The translations under genes were made by a program, and so were the position numbers. The notes beneath the pieces were generated by a model. The model was not told where the DNA came from. It worked only from the letters and a program-made list of their open reading frames with translations, and searched no databases. Shown here one piece after another: positions 1 to 9,467 of a DNA stretch of 64,000 nucleotides. Numbering within the stretch: position 1 is the stretch's first letter; every line of letters starts with the position of its first letter. This stretch comes from Nocardia otitidiscaviarum NBRC 14405 (GTDB taxonomy: Bacteria; Actinomycetota; Actinomycetes; Mycobacteriales; Mycobacteriaceae): positions 1 to 64,000 of the forward strand of contig NZ_BAGD01000074.1 in assembly GCF_000308635.1 (NCBI RefSeq), given 5' to 3'.

Positions 1-754
1 GAATACCGGAGGGCGGGGCCCAGTCGCCGTCGACGAGTTCCGGCGCACCGGGATTGAGCAGCAGCGCACGATAGACCATGACGGCGAGGGCGAAACGGTC
101 GCTGTAGCGGTCGTGCGCGGGGATGCGTCCGGCCACCCATCGCGGATCGCGCCAACCCGCGGTGCCGACGCCGCGCTCGCGGACCTCCGCCGCCGGATGC
201 ACACCGTCGCAGTCGATGAGGTAGGCATGCGGAGAGCGCCTGTCCCACACCAGATTCTTCATCGAGATATCGCCGTGGACCAGGCCCAGCTCATCCAGAC
301 AGGCGAGGATGTCGCAGGCGCGCAGCAGGACGCCGACCCGCACCGCCGCGCGGGGTGGACGGGCGGCGGCCACGTACAGGAAATCCAGGGTGAGCGGTTT
401 GCCGTGCTCGCTCAGAAACCGCGGCGGGATGAGCGGCAGGATCACCCCGGTCACGGCATCGGATTCGGCGATGATGTCGATGGGCCAGTTCACCGAGGAT
501 TCGGCGGTGGCGGCGACGGTCTCGGCGCTTTCGGCGTCGGCCGTGATCCGGGCTCCCCGCGCGGCGATCTCACCCAGCGTGTCGATATCCCGCCGATCGG
601 TGAGCGGCGTGCGGTACCGCTTGAACACCCTGACGTGGCTCGCCTCGTCGCGGCAGGTGTACAGAATCGACTGCCCGCCGGAGGAATTGAGCGGTTCCGC
701 ATCGACCCGGTAGCGTCCGTACCGGCCCGCGACGGAGCTGTCCGGGTCGCTCAT
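1..754 (-). CDS. Protein kinase-like protein of a TerY-P triad (C-terminus outside window)
   Basis: About 251 residues are visible and the reading frame runs off the left edge. The kinase core is clear: a catalytic-loop motif HGDISMKNLVW, followed by YLIDCDG in the position of the DFG metal-binding motif, then GWRDPRW in the activation-segment region. It probably phosphorylates Ser/Thr on a partner protein. The ATG overlaps the stop of the upstream PP2C gene as ATGA, so the two are translationally coupled. With the VWA gene before them they form the VWA-phosphatase-kinase set known as the TerY-P triad, associated with tellurite/stress systems in the literature. The substrate cannot be seen here. 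Confidence 0.8.
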   Translation of the reverse strand, partial: MSDPDSSVAGRYGRYRVDAEPLNSSGGQSILYTCRDEASHVRVFKRYRTPLTDRRDIDTLGEIAARGARITADAESAETVAATAESSVNWPIDIIAESDAVTGVILPLIPPRFLSEHGKPLTLDFLYVAAARPPRAAVRVGVLLRACDILACLDELGLVHGDISMKNLVWDRRSPHAYLIDCDGVHPAAEVRERGVGTAGWRDPRWVAGRIPAHDRYSDRFALAVMVYRALLLNPGAPELVDGDWAPPSGI

Positions 755-1662
755 GCCGACAGCGGTTCCAGCCACACCACCACCGCGGTGCGATCGTCGT
801 GCGAACCCTGCCGCCGGTACCGCAGCGAGTCCACCATCCACGCCGGACCGCAGGGCCGGGACCAGCGGTGTGCCAACCAGTCTCGGACATCCGGGGAGTC
901 GAAGAGGTCCCCGGCGAGCCCGTCGGTGGCCAGGATCAGCAGCCCGGTGCCGGGCAGCGGCCAGCGCGCCGGTTCGAGCAGCGGACGCGGATCGTCGCAG
1001 GGCAGCGTATGCCGAACGATATTCAGCGGCCCGTCATCGACATCCGGGTAGACGACCTGATAGCCCTCCGATTCGGACCACGTGAACGCCTCGCAGTCGC
1101 CCACCCGCAGCAGCAGCATGTCCCGGCCGCCGCCCGGATGCAGCGGGAGCCAGCACAGCAGCATGGTGCTGGCCAGCTCGCGTGCGGTGAGGCCGAGGGT
1201 GGTGTCCCGCAACCGTTCGAGCGTGGCGACCGCCTGCCCGATGGCCCCCGTCAGCGCCGCGTGACCGCGCTCGACCACCTCCGCACCGGAGAGCGCGGCG
1301 ACCTCCGACACGCACAGCCGGGCCAGGAGTTCCGCGCCGATCTGCGCGGTGTCCGCCTGCTGCCCGAGGCCGTCGCACACCGCCAGGACCAGGGCGCTGC
1401 CGTCCCGGGCGACGGTGAAGCCGTAGGAATCCTGTGCGGAACCGCCCCGGGCGGTATGTGATTGCCCGGCCAGGCTCACGGCGGCCACCCACCGCCCGGC
1501 GAGCATGCCCGCATCGGCCCGCACCCCCGCCAGGGCGGTCGCGGTGGCGGCGAGGCGGGGAGGGGGCAGCGGCCCGAGGTCACCGATCTGCGGTGCGTGC
1601 GAATCCAGTTCGGCGTAGCGGCCGCGGCCCGGGCCCACCAGCCCGATCGGCCGCTCAGACAA
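751..1662 (-). CDS. PP2C-family protein phosphatase (TerY-P triad)
   Basis: A protein of about 303 residues with PP2C metal-binding motifs in order: QDSYG, VCDGLG, LRVGDCEAF, ATDGLAGDL and a terminal HDDRTAVVVW. These are the conserved aspartates that coordinate Mn/Mg in metal-dependent Ser/Thr phosphatases. I chose the TTG at 1662 because it overlaps the stop of the VWA gene. A longer frame opening at 1716 adds an Arg-rich stretch with no similarity to the family. The stop overlaps the start of the kinase gene, so phosphatase and kinase are made together and probably act in opposition on the same target, likely the VWA protein or its complex. Confidence 0.82.
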   Translation of the reverse strand: MSERPIGLVGPGRGRYAELDSHAPQIGDLGPLPPPRLAATATALAGVRADAGMLAGRWVAAVSLAGQSHTARGGSAQDSYGFTVARDGSALVLAVCDGLGQQADTAQIGAELLARLCVSEVAALSGAEVVERGHAALTGAIGQAVATLERLRDTTLGLTARELASTMLLCWLPLHPGGGRDMLLLRVGDCEAFTWSESEGYQVVYPDVDDGPLNIVRHTLPCDDPRPLLEPARWPLPGTGLLILATDGLAGDLFDSPDVRDWLAHRWSRPCGPAWMVDSLRYRRQGSHDDRTAVVVWLEPLSA

Positions 1663-2341
1663 TGTTCTCCGGCAGCCGGGTGAGATTCGGTGACGGCGCG
1701 ATGATGAGCGCGCCACCGGACGGGCTGCCGAACGAACTGGAGGTGGAGCGGATACTGCCGATCACGCTGTGCAGAATCTCGCGCACCGCCGCGACCGGAT
1801 CGGGATCGTCGGCGAAATACGCGTGCCCGGTCGACACCCGGCCGATGGCCTCCCGATCGGCAGCGCCCATCCCGAACGCGACCACTTCCGCCCCGAACTT
1901 GTCTGCGCGATCGGTGAGTTCGCGCCAGGCCGGCAGCCAGTCGCGGCCGTTGTGCTGACCGTCGCTGAGGAAGAAGACCACCGGTCGATAGAACCGGGTG
2001 CCTCGACCCAATCCGCGAATTCCCTGTTCGATCGCGGTCCGGGCGGTCCGCAGCCCTGCCGCGAAATCGGTCGAATCTCGGGTATCGAGCCGGGGCAGTT
2101 CGGTTTCCCAGAGGTTGGCCAGCGGCAGTTCGACGCGCGCGGAGGAGGAGAAGGTCACCAGCGCGATCCGAGCGATCTCACCGGTCGCCGGATCCTCCAG
2201 AATGGCCTGCCGCAGCTCGGGCAGGGCCTGGTTGACCGCCTCGATGGGCGCGCCGCGCATGGATGCGGACACGTCCACCACCAGACAGACCGGAAAGACC
2301 GGTGGACGTTCGATATTCGAGAACCGCGACGGCTGGCCCAC
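1655..2341 (-). CDS. TerY-like von Willebrand factor A domain protein
   Basis: A protein of 228 residues that is essentially one VWA domain. The MIDAS metal site is intact: DVSASM near the N-terminus, a threonine in STDFAAGL, and FLSDG further on. No signal peptide is present, so it should be cytoplasmic. The GTG start has AGGAGGG about nine bases upstream. It is the first gene of a three-gene minus-strand operon (VWA, PP2C, kinase) with overlapping stops and starts. TerY-like proteins are thought to act as metal-dependent scaffolds in stress-response complexes. That role is family knowledge, not visible here. Confidence 0.82.
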   Translation of the reverse strand: MGQPSRFSNIERPPVFPVCLVVDVSASMRGAPIEAVNQALPELRQAILEDPATGEIARIALVTFSSSARVELPLANLWETELPRLDTRDSTDFAAGLRTARTAIEQGIRGLGRGTRFYRPVVFFLSDGQHNGRDWLPAWRELTDRADKFGAEVVAFGMGAADREAIGRVSTGHAYFADDPDPVAAVREILHSVIGSIRSTSSSFGSPSGGALIIAPSPNLTRLPENIV

Positions 2342-2433
2342 GGTGAAACCCCCTCCTGCACAACACGTACCGGTGAGTGTGCCACAGCCCCGGCCGGTTA
2401 TCCCGGCATTTCCGGCGGACGGCGATCGCCCGG

Positions 2434-3210
2434 CTATCCCTGGTGGAGCCCGAATCCGCTGCGCCCCGGTACTTCCCGGCCCGCGTGCAGTCGCAGCGAG
2501 GGCAGTTCGTAGTCGCCGCCGTTCTGCGGACGGTACGGGATCGGGGTGGTGTCGGCGAGGGTGAGCAGGCGCTGGCGATACTGCTTGGCGGCCACCGCGA
2601 AGTCCTCCTCGGTGCAGCGGTCCGCGCCGTAGAGGACGAAGGGCGGGACGACCCGCATACCGGCGTAGTAGAGGATGCCGTGCTGGATGGGGAAGAGCAG
2701 ATCGTCGATGGGGCCGTTGACGCCACGGTCGGAGTAGTGGGTTTCGCGACCGCCGATGGTGACCGACAGCATGGCGCGCTTGCCCGCGAGCGTGCCCTCA
2801 CCGTACCGATCACCCCATCTGGTCTCGTTGTGCTCGCCGACGCCGTAACCGAATCCGTAGCTGAATACCCGGTCGACCCAGCCCTTGAGGATCGCGGGCA
2901 TGGAGTACCACCAGAGCGGGAATTGCAGGATCACCGTATCGGCCCAGCGCAGTTTGTCCTGTTCCGCGGTGACGTCGGGGGTGAGGTTGCCAGTGTCGTA
3001 GGCACGGCCGGAGTCGGCGACGACGCGCAGCGGCTCGCTGGCGGCCGGGCCGAAGTCGGCGGCGTCCACCAGCGGCTTCCAGTTCATGGCGTAGAGGTCG
3101 CTCACCTGTACGTCGTGGCCCGCCTCGGTCAGTGTGGACACCGCGACGTCGGCCAGCGCGCCGTTCAGCGACCGCGGCTCCGGGTGGGCGTGGACGATGA
3201 GTGTGTTCAT
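2434..3210 (-). CDS. NAD(P)H-dependent flavin oxidoreductase (quinone reductase family)
   Basis: A protein of 258 residues with the flavodoxin-like fold of the NQO1/MdaB group. It starts MNTLIVHAHPEPRSLNGAL, the typical first beta strand and FMN/FAD phosphate loop. FPLWWYSMPAILKGWVDRVF is the family signature around the flavin ring. It should carry out two-electron reduction of quinones or other electrophiles in the cytoplasm. The gene diverges from an XRE-type regulator across 140 bases, an arrangement typical of a regulator controlling its neighbour. Confidence 0.85.
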   Translation of the reverse strand: MNTLIVHAHPEPRSLNGALADVAVSTLTEAGHDVQVSDLYAMNWKPLVDAADFGPAASEPLRVVADSGRAYDTGNLTPDVTAEQDKLRWADTVILQFPLWWYSMPAILKGWVDRVFSYGFGYGVGEHNETRWGDRYGEGTLAGKRAMLSVTIGGRETHYSDRGVNGPIDDLLFPIQHGILYYAGMRVVPPFVLYGADRCTEEDFAVAAKQYRQRLLTLADTTPIPYRPQNGGDYELPSLRLHAGREVPGRSGFGLHQG

Positions 3211-3350
3211 TTCCGCTCCTTCGTGATCGGTCGTCTCCGATCCTGGCGGCGAACGAGCGCGCCGTTCAGGGGCGCTTCTTCCGTCGGACGCGACTTCCTG
3301 GTATCGGCAGGGCCACCCTCGATTGCGGTGGGTGTGGTGATACTGGAGCG

Positions 3351-4205
3351 ATGGACGATCTCGCCGACTTCCTGCGCACCCGCCGCTCCCGCGTCGACCC
3401 CGCCGCGGTCGGCATCGCCACCGACGCGCGCCGCCGGGTGGCGGGGCTGCGCCGGGAGGAGGTCGCGCATCTGTCCGGTGTCAGCGTCGACTACTACGTG
3501 CGCCTGGAACAGGGCCGCGCCCGGCAGCCGTCGGCGCAGGTGCTCGACGCGCTGGCGGGGGTGCTCGGCCTGGCGGAGGTGGAGCGCGAGCACCTGCACC
3601 GTCTCGCCCGCAACCCTCGCAGACCGGTCCGCACCGCACCGGCCACCGCGCGCCCCCGTCCGGAACTGCTGCGCATGTTGGATCTGGTCGGCGACACCCC
3701 AGCTTTCCTGCTCGACCACCGCATGGACGTGCTGGCCGGAAACCATCTGGCCGAACTGCTTTTCGGCCGCCCGCTGCGCGAGTTCAACATCGCCCGCCAC
3801 ATATTCCTGGAGCCCGACGGCCTCGCCCTCTACGCCGCCTGGGAGAAATGCACCCTCGATACCGTCGGGCATCTACGCCTGGCCGCGGGTAAGTATCCCG
3901 ACGACCCGAAGCTGGCTTCCTTGATCGGCGAACTCGCCATGGGCAGCGACCGCTTCCGCCGCCTGTGGGCCCGCGCCGAGGTCCGTGGTCGCACCCACGG
4001 CCTCAAGCCCTACACCCACCCGCTGGTCGGCCGCCTCGACCTGCACCAGGAGAATTTCACCCTCCCCGACGACTCCGGGCTGGAACTGATCGTCCTCTCC
4101 GCGCCCCGCGGCAGCGAAGCCCACGACAAGCTCAGCATCCTGGCCAGCCTCGGTGCCGAACAACGCGGCGACTCCAGGCACTCCGTCCGCGCCGAGCGCG
4201 ACTGA
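3351..4205 (+). CDS. XRE-family helix-turn-helix regulator with MmyB-like C-terminal domain
   Basis: A protein of 284 residues. The N-terminal helix-turn-helix lies at about residues 5-70, with RREEVAHLSGVSVDYYVRLE as the recognition region; VSVDYYVRLEQGR is the hallmark of this actinobacterial subfamily. The C-terminal 180 residues match the MmyB-like ligand-binding domain. The ATG at 3351 begins MDDLADFLRTRRSRV, the usual start for the family. It is divergent from the flavin oxidoreductase and probably its regulator. The ligand is unknown. Confidence 0.85.
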   Translation: MDDLADFLRTRRSRVDPAAVGIATDARRRVAGLRREEVAHLSGVSVDYYVRLEQGRARQPSAQVLDALAGVLGLAEVEREHLHRLARNPRRPVRTAPATARPRPELLRMLDLVGDTPAFLLDHRMDVLAGNHLAELLFGRPLREFNIARHIFLEPDGLALYAAWEKCTLDTVGHLRLAAGKYPDDPKLASLIGELAMGSDRFRRLWARAEVRGRTHGLKPYTHPLVGRLDLHQENFTLPDDSGLELIVLSAPRGSEAHDKLSILASLGAEQRGDSRHSVRAERD

Positions 4206-4250
4206 TCAACGGCGGTACCCGCGAACCGACCGTTGCCGGGAGCCTTCGGA

Positions 4251-5210
4251 TCAATCGCCGGGCAGCGGACGGCGGAGTTCGGTGACGGCGATGCGGGCGA
4301 CCTCGGCGATCGCGGCGTCGACCGCGGGCAGTACCGGGTCGGCGCGCGCCGCGCGGGTGAAAACCGCTACGGCGACCGGGTATTCACCGGGGAACTCCAC
4401 CACGGCGACCTCGTTGCGGATGACGCCGATGGTGCCGGTCTTACCCGCGACCGACACGCTGCGATACGGGAAACCGGCGGCGATGCGATGCTGCCACACC
4501 TGAGCGCGCATGACGGCGCGGGCGTAGTCGGTGCGCTCGGGGGAGAGGATGTCGCCGCGCCACAGGGCGTGCAGGAAGCGCGTCATCTCCTCCGGTGTCG
4601 TCGCGCTGGTGTAGGACGGGTCGTAGGCCGACACCGACCACGCTTCGTCATTGCGCTCCAGCGCCGCGAAAGCCTCGGCGGTGGTGTGGGTGTCGGTGTC
4701 ACGCACCAGGCTGCGGTGCAGGTCGGCGGTGCCGCCGATAATGCGGGTCCGGGTCAGACCGAGATCGTCGAGCAGCTCTTCGACGGCGGCCAGCCCGATT
4801 GCGCCGAGCAGGACGTCGGCGGCGGCGTTGTCGGAGACCGTCATCATGGAGGCGGCCAGATCGCGCAGGCTCATGGTCACCGGGTCCCGCAGCGCAGCGA
4901 TACCGGTGGGGCCGGGCGTGCAGTCCGACGGCGTCACCGTGATCCGGGCGGTGGGGTCGACGCGGCCCGCGTCGATATGGCGGCAGAAGGCGACGAACAG
5001 CGGGAGTTTGTACACCGAGGCGACTACGACCCGTTCGTCACCGCCGAGTGAGATCTCGGTGCCGGAGTCGTCGCAGCGGCGGGCATGCAGCCAGCCGGTA
5101 CAGCCCGCGTCGGCGAACACGGCCCGGATGCGGGTTTCCGCGTCACCGGTGATCGATTGGCTCCGTACGATATTCGGCATCGGGGTCGTCGGCATCGGGG
5201 TATTGGTCAT
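4251..5210 (-). CDS. Class A beta-lactamase-like serine hydrolase without signal peptide
   Basis: A protein of 319 residues. It has the three hallmarks of penicillin-recognising enzymes: SVYK with nucleophile Ser65 and Lys68, SDN in MMTVSDNAAADV, and KTG in VAGKTGTIG. The region corresponding to the class A omega loop is divergent and I see no clear E166-x-x-N170 motif. No export signal is visible: the N-terminus is a Pro/Met-rich MTNTPMPTTPMP. The ATG overlaps the LysR stop as TGATG, so regulator and enzyme are coupled. It could be an esterase-like member or a lactamase fed by another export route; actual beta-lactamase activity is uncertain. Confidence 0.75.
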   Translation of the reverse strand: MTNTPMPTTPMPNIVRSQSITGDAETRIRAVFADAGCTGWLHARRCDDSGTEISLGGDERVVVASVYKLPLFVAFCRHIDAGRVDPTARITVTPSDCTPGPTGIAALRDPVTMSLRDLAASMMTVSDNAAADVLLGAIGLAAVEELLDDLGLTRTRIIGGTADLHRSLVRDTDTHTTAEAFAALERNDEAWSVSAYDPSYTSATTPEEMTRFLHALWRGDILSPERTDYARAVMRAQVWQHRIAAGFPYRSVSVAGKTGTIGVIRNEVAVVEFPGEYPVAVAVFTRAARADPVLPAVDAAIAEVARIAVTELRRPLPGD

Positions 5211-6082
5211 CACAGCCGCTCCCGGTACAGCACCCGGTCCACGGCATCGGCGAGGGCGGCGGCCTCCGGTCGGTGCACGACACGGAGCCGCAGCGCCACC
5301 GCCTGCGGGGCCAGCCGCAGCCACGCCACGCCGGGTGTGGCGGCCGGGGCGGTGGTGGTGAGCCCGAAACTGGTTCCGGCGGCGACCGCGGCGAAGACGG
5401 CGCGATCATCCGGTGCGGGCACGGTGGGCGCGTCCAGTCCGCGTTCACGCAACAGGTCCAGCATGGTGTCGAAGGCGGGCGGATTGCCCGAGCGCGGCGG
5501 ACAGGCGAAACTCAATCCCGCCAGCATCGGGAAGGTGGGCCGCTCGGCGCCGGCGCTGCGATGCTCCGACGGCACCACCAGCCAGCGCGGAAGCTTCACC
5601 ACCGGCCGCGCCTCCACCCCGTCCACGAGTGCGGGATGCTCGATGACGGCGACGTCGCACAGCCCCGCCCGCACGGCCCCGACGAGGTCGGCGGTCGGAG
5701 CGACCGTCGTGGACACGGCCGCGTCCGCCACGACCGCGGTGCGCAACGCCCGCACGCCCGCGGTGATCAACGCATCGGGCAGTGCGGAGGTCGCACCCCA
5801 GTGCACCGCACCGTGCGCCTGCGCGATGCGCTGCGACTCGGCCAACAGCCGGTCGGCATCGTCGACGAGCAGCCGGGCGCGGGGGAGCAGCTGGAGTCCG
5901 GCGGCGGTGAGCACGGCTCCCTGCCGGGTGCGATGCAGGAGATCGACGCCCAGATGCTGTTCCAGCCGCCGCAGGCCCTGTGACAGCGGCGGCTGGGTCA
6001 TCTCCAGCGCGGCCGCCGCCCGACCGAAATGCCCCTCGTCCGCGACCGAGACGAAGAAGCGGAGGTGGCGGATCAGATCCAT
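5210..6082 (-). CDS. LysR-family transcriptional regulator (divergent from bla)
   Basis: A protein of 290 residues. The winged helix-turn-helix is at the N-terminus (MDLIRHLRFFVSVADEGHFG, then TQPPLSQGLRRLE) and is followed by a periplasmic-binding-protein-like effector domain. The ATG at 6082 is the first one compatible with the family start. It faces the class A beta-lactamase gene across 167 bases, the classical AmpR/BlaR-type arrangement for induction by cell-wall fragments or beta-lactams, and it is coupled to a second serine hydrolase downstream. I could not assign a T-N11-A box with confidence in the intergenic stretch. Confidence 0.85.
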   Translation of the reverse strand: MDLIRHLRFFVSVADEGHFGRAAAALEMTQPPLSQGLRRLEQHLGVDLLHRTRQGAVLTAAGLQLLPRARLLVDDADRLLAESQRIAQAHGAVHWGATSALPDALITAGVRALRTAVVADAAVSTTVAPTADLVGAVRAGLCDVAVIEHPALVDGVEARPVVKLPRWLVVPSEHRSAGAERPTFPMLAGLSFACPPRSGNPPAFDTMLDLLRERGLDAPTVPAPDDRAVFAAVAAGTSFGLTTTAPAATPGVAWLRLAPQAVALRLRVVHRPEAAALADAVDRVLYRERL

Positions 6083-6249
6083 GCGGTCATTGAACCAGCG
6101 ACGCCGCGGCAATCCGCGCGGAGACGGGCCCCCGAGGCGTTCGAACGCGACTTTCCCACCCCGGTGACCTGCGGCGATATCGAACCCGACTCGCCCGCGC
6201 GCGGGGCGGATATTGGCCGGGGGCACCGCGGCGGTGATGTAGTCCGGCG

Positions 6250-7197
6250 GTGACCTTCTCGACGACACACCGCCGCATTCCACACCACCCCTTCCCACTC
6301 CGCCGATTCGTCGCCGTCGCGGCCGTCGCCGCGCTCTCGATGGTCGGCGCGGCCTGCGGCTCCGATCCGGGCTCCGAGCCCGCCGCGTCCACGAGCGCAT
6401 CGGCCACGATCGCCGGTACCGATTCCTTCGCCTCGATGGAGTCCGAGCGGGCCGCCCGGCTCGGCGTGTACGCGGTCGACACCGGTTCCGGCCGGACCGT
6501 GGCCTACCGGGAGGGGGAGCGGTTCCCGATGGCCTCCACCTTCAAGGGGCTGGCCTGCGGGGCGCTGCTGCGCGACCATCCTCTGTCCACGGGATTCTTC
6601 GATCAGGTGATCCACTTCTCCCGCGACGAGCTCGTCGAGTACTCGCCGATGACCGAGCAGCGCGTGGACACCGGTATGACGGTGGCCGAGCTGTGCGAGG
6701 CGACGATCACCCTCTCCGATAACACCGCCGGTAACAAGGTGCTCGAATTACTGGGCGGCCCAGCCGGTTTCACCGCGTTCCTGCGGTCGATCGGTGACGA
6801 GGTGACCCGGCTGGACCGGTGGGAGACCGAACTCAACTCCGCCGTACCCGGCGACGAGCGCGACACCACCACCCCGGCCGCGCTGGCCGCCGACTACCGC
6901 GCGCTGGTGCTGGGCGATGTGCTCGGCGAACCCGAACGCGCGCAACTGAAGTCGTGGCTGGTCGCCAACACCACCGGTGACCAGCGCATCCGCGCCGGGG
7001 TACCCGCCGACTGGACCGTCGGCGACAAGACCGGCAGCCCCGCCTACGGTGGCGCGCTGGATGTGGCCATCGCCTGGCCGCCGGGGCTCGCCCCGATCGT
7101 GATCGCGGTATTGACGACCAAATCCGAACCGGACGCCGAGCCCGATAATGCGCTGGTGGTCGACGCGACCCGGGCGGCGGTGGCGGGACTGCGCTGA
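6250..7197 (+). CDS. bla: Class A beta-lactamase (lipoprotein)
   Basis: A protein of 315 residues. The N-terminus has arginines, a hydrophobic stretch and a lipobox-like VGAAC|GS, so it is probably anchored in the outer leaflet of the plasma membrane. All class A motifs are present: STFK with Ser96 as nucleophile, SDN in TLSDNTAGN, the omega loop [17 protein letters not shown] with the general-base Glu and its Asn partner, and KTG in VGDKTGSP. It should hydrolyse penicillins and some cephalosporins. The GTG start leads directly into the signal peptide. The divergent LysR gene is the likely regulator. Confidence 0.93.
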   Translation: MTFSTTHRRIPHHPFPLRRFVAVAAVAALSMVGAACGSDPGSEPAASTSASATIAGTDSFASMESERAARLGVYAVDTGSGRTVAYREGERFPMASTFKGLACGALLRDHPLSTGFFDQVIHFSRDELVEYSPMTEQRVDTGMTVAELCEATITLSDNTAGNKVLELLGGPAGFTAFLRSIGDEVTRLDRWETELNSAVPGDERDTTTPAALAADYRALVLGDVLGEPERAQLKSWLVANTTGDQRIRAGVPADWTVGDKTGSPAYGGALDVAIAWPPGLAPIVIAVLTTKSEPDAEPDNALVVDATRAAVAGLR

Positions 7198-7292
7198 CGC
7201 GGGGGAGTTCGAACATCCTAGTGTCGGCGCGCCACACGCCGGACACCGGGCGGTCTGATTCAGTCGGCGTCCGACCAGTTATCGTTCGGTAA

Positions 7293-9467
7293 ATGACTGA
7301 GCAGACCGGAGCCACCCCATCGGGAACCGAGTCCGCTGATCGCGGAGGAACAACCGAAGCCGAGGGCCCGCCTCATCCCGAGGCGGGCCGCGGGTCGGTC
7401 AACCGGCCGGTGTTCTTCACCGCGGCGGGGATCGTTCTCGCGTTCGCGATCTGGGCGCTCGCCTCACCCTCGAGCGCCGAGACCGTGGTCGGTGAGGTCA
7501 AGACGTTCATATCCACCTGGTTCGGCTGGTGGTACATCATCCTCGCCACCGTCATCGTCGGACTCGTCGTCTTCATCGGTGCCAGCAAGTACGGCCGCTA
7601 CCGGCTGGGGCCGGAGGAGTCCCGCCCCGAGTACAGCCTGTTCACTTGGACGGCAATGCTTTTCGCGGCGGGCATCGGCATCGACCTGATGTTCTTCTCG
7701 GTCGCCGAACCCGTCTACAACTATCTGCACCCGCCCACCGGCTCGGCCGGAACCAACGAGGCCGCCCGCGAGGCCGCCACCTGGACCATCTTCCACTACG
7801 GCATCACCGGCTGGGCCATGTACGCGCTCATGGGCGGTGCGCTCGCCTACTTCGCCTTCCGGCACAATCTGCCGCTGACCATCCGGGCGGCGCTGTATCC
7901 GATCTTCGGTAAGCGGGTGGAGGGCCGCTGGGGCGACGCCATCGACGTGGCGGCGGTGCTGGGCACCATCTTCGGCATCGCGACCTCGCTCGGCATCGGC
8001 ATCGTCCAGCTCAACTACGGCCTGCACGAGATGTTCGGCATCGCCCAGGGCAAGGCGGCCCAGATCGGCCTCATCGCCCTGTCCGTCGTCATCGCGACCA
8101 TCTCGGCGACCTCGGGCGTGGACAAGGGCATCCGGCGGCTCTCGGAGTTCAACGTCATCCTGTCCATCGTGCTGCTGGTCTACATCCTGGTGGCGGGCCG
8201 GACGGATTTCCTGCTCAACGGGCTCACCCAGAATGTCGGCGACTACCTGTCGACCTTCCTCGACCGCACCCTCGACACCTTCGCCTGGGACCGCAATCCG
8301 GAAACGGCGAACGAGCCGACCGCCTGGATCGACGCCTGGACGCTGTTCTTCTGGGCGTGGTGGGTGGCGTGGGCGCCGTTCGTCGGACTGTTCCTGGCGC
8401 GCATCTCGCGCGGACGCACCCTGCGCCAGTTCATCTTCGGGGTCCTGGTCGTACCGTTCAGCTTCATCCTGCTGTGGATCTCGATCTTCGGTAACAGCGC
8501 GCTGGAACTCGCCCGCGACGACGAGGACTTCGCGCTGACCACGGCGAGCCGGGCCGAGGCCGGGTTCTACTCGCTGCTCGAGCAGTACCCGGGCGCGCCG
8601 CTGCTGCTCGGCATCGCGACCATCACCGGTCTGCTGTTCTACGTGACCAGCGCCGATTCCGGTTCGCTGGTGATGGGCAACTTCACCTCGAAACTGCCCG
8701 ATCCGATGGCGGACTGCGCCCGCAGCACCCGCATCTTCTGGTCGCTGGCGATCGGCCTGCTCACCTTGTCGATGCTGTTCGCCGGTGCGGGCGGTTCCAT
8801 CACCACCCTGCAGAACGCCACCATCATCATGGGCCTGCCGTTCTCGTTCGTGCTCGCCCTCATCGGCGTGGCGCTGCTGCGCTCGGTGCGCAATGAATCG
8901 CTCAAGCTGGACAGCTACCGGACGACCCTGCCGAAGGCCATCGCGGCCGGACGCGGACCGTCCGAGCACGGCAGCTGGCGTCGACGCCTGCTGTCCACCA
9001 TCCAGTACCCGGGGCCGGGGGCCACCCGGAAGTTCGTCGCCAACACCATCGTTCCGGCCATGCGGGAGGTGGCGGCCGAATTCGACCGTGCGGGGGTCAC
9101 CGCCACGGTCGACGAATCCGGCCGGCACGAGGGAATCTCGTCGCCGCGACTGGTGGTCGATCAGGCCAACGAGCCCGGATTCGAATACTGCGTGTGGCCG
9201 GTGTCCGCGCCGACACCCAGCTACGCGGTGCTCTCCCAGCGCTCCGATGACCGCTACTTCCGCTGCGAGGTGTACCTCGCGGAGGGATCGCAGGGCTACT
9301 CGCTCAACGGCTACACCCGCGAGCAGGTCATCGGCGACATCCTCGACCAATACGAACGCCATCTCGGCTATCTGCATCTGCGCCGCTCGGCGACCGACAC
9401 CCACGAGCCGACTCCGAGCGACGCCGACGTCACCGTCAGCGATCCTGAAGGGACACCTACCGCATGA
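7293..9467 (+). CDS. betT: BCCT-family choline/glycine betaine transporter
   Basis: A protein of 724 residues with about twelve membrane segments between residues 45 and 540. It carries the BCCT aromatic signature (FFWAWWVAWAPFVGLFLARIS) in the expected transmembrane segment. A cytoplasmic C-terminal extension of about 180 residues resembles the long regulatory tail of BetT-type osmosensing carriers. It should import choline with a cation gradient. The next gene starts inside its stop codon (ATGA), and the three genes form a choline-to-betaine operon. Confidence 0.9.
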   Translation: MTEQTGATPSGTESADRGGTTEAEGPPHPEAGRGSVNRPVFFTAAGIVLAFAIWALASPSSAETVVGEVKTFISTWFGWWYIILATVIVGLVVFIGASKYGRYRLGPEESRPEYSLFTWTAMLFAAGIGIDLMFFSVAEPVYNYLHPPTGSAGTNEAAREAATWTIFHYGITGWAMYALMGGALAYFAFRHNLPLTIRAALYPIFGKRVEGRWGDAIDVAAVLGTIFGIATSLGIGIVQLNYGLHEMFGIAQGKAAQIGLIALSVVIATISATSGVDKGIRRLSEFNVILSIVLLVYILVAGRTDFLLNGLTQNVGDYLSTFLDRTLDTFAWDRNPETANEPTAWIDAWTLFFWAWWVAWAPFVGLFLARISRGRTLRQFIFGVLVVPFSFILLWISIFGNSALELARDDEDFALTTASRAEAGFYSLLEQYPGAPLLLGIATITGLLFYVTSADSGSLVMGNFTSKLPDPMADCARSTRIFWSLAIGLLTLSMLFAGAGGSITTLQNATIIMGLPFSFVLALIGVALLRSVRNESLKLDSYRTTLPKAIAAGRGPSEHGSWRRRLLSTIQYPGPGATRKFVANTIVPAMREVAAEFDRAGVTATVDESGRHEGISSPRLVVDQANEPGFEYCVWPVSAPTPSYAVLSQRSDDRYFRCEVYLAEGSQGYSLNGYTREQVIGDILDQYERHLGYLHLRRSATDTHEPTPSDADVTVSDPEGTPTA

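Noticed and set aside
7464..9404. A 646-codon antisense open frame opposite the BCCT transporter
   Set aside because: Its composition (Gly, Arg, Asp, His rich) is that of a codon-shadow frame, and the sense strand has transporter signatures throughout.
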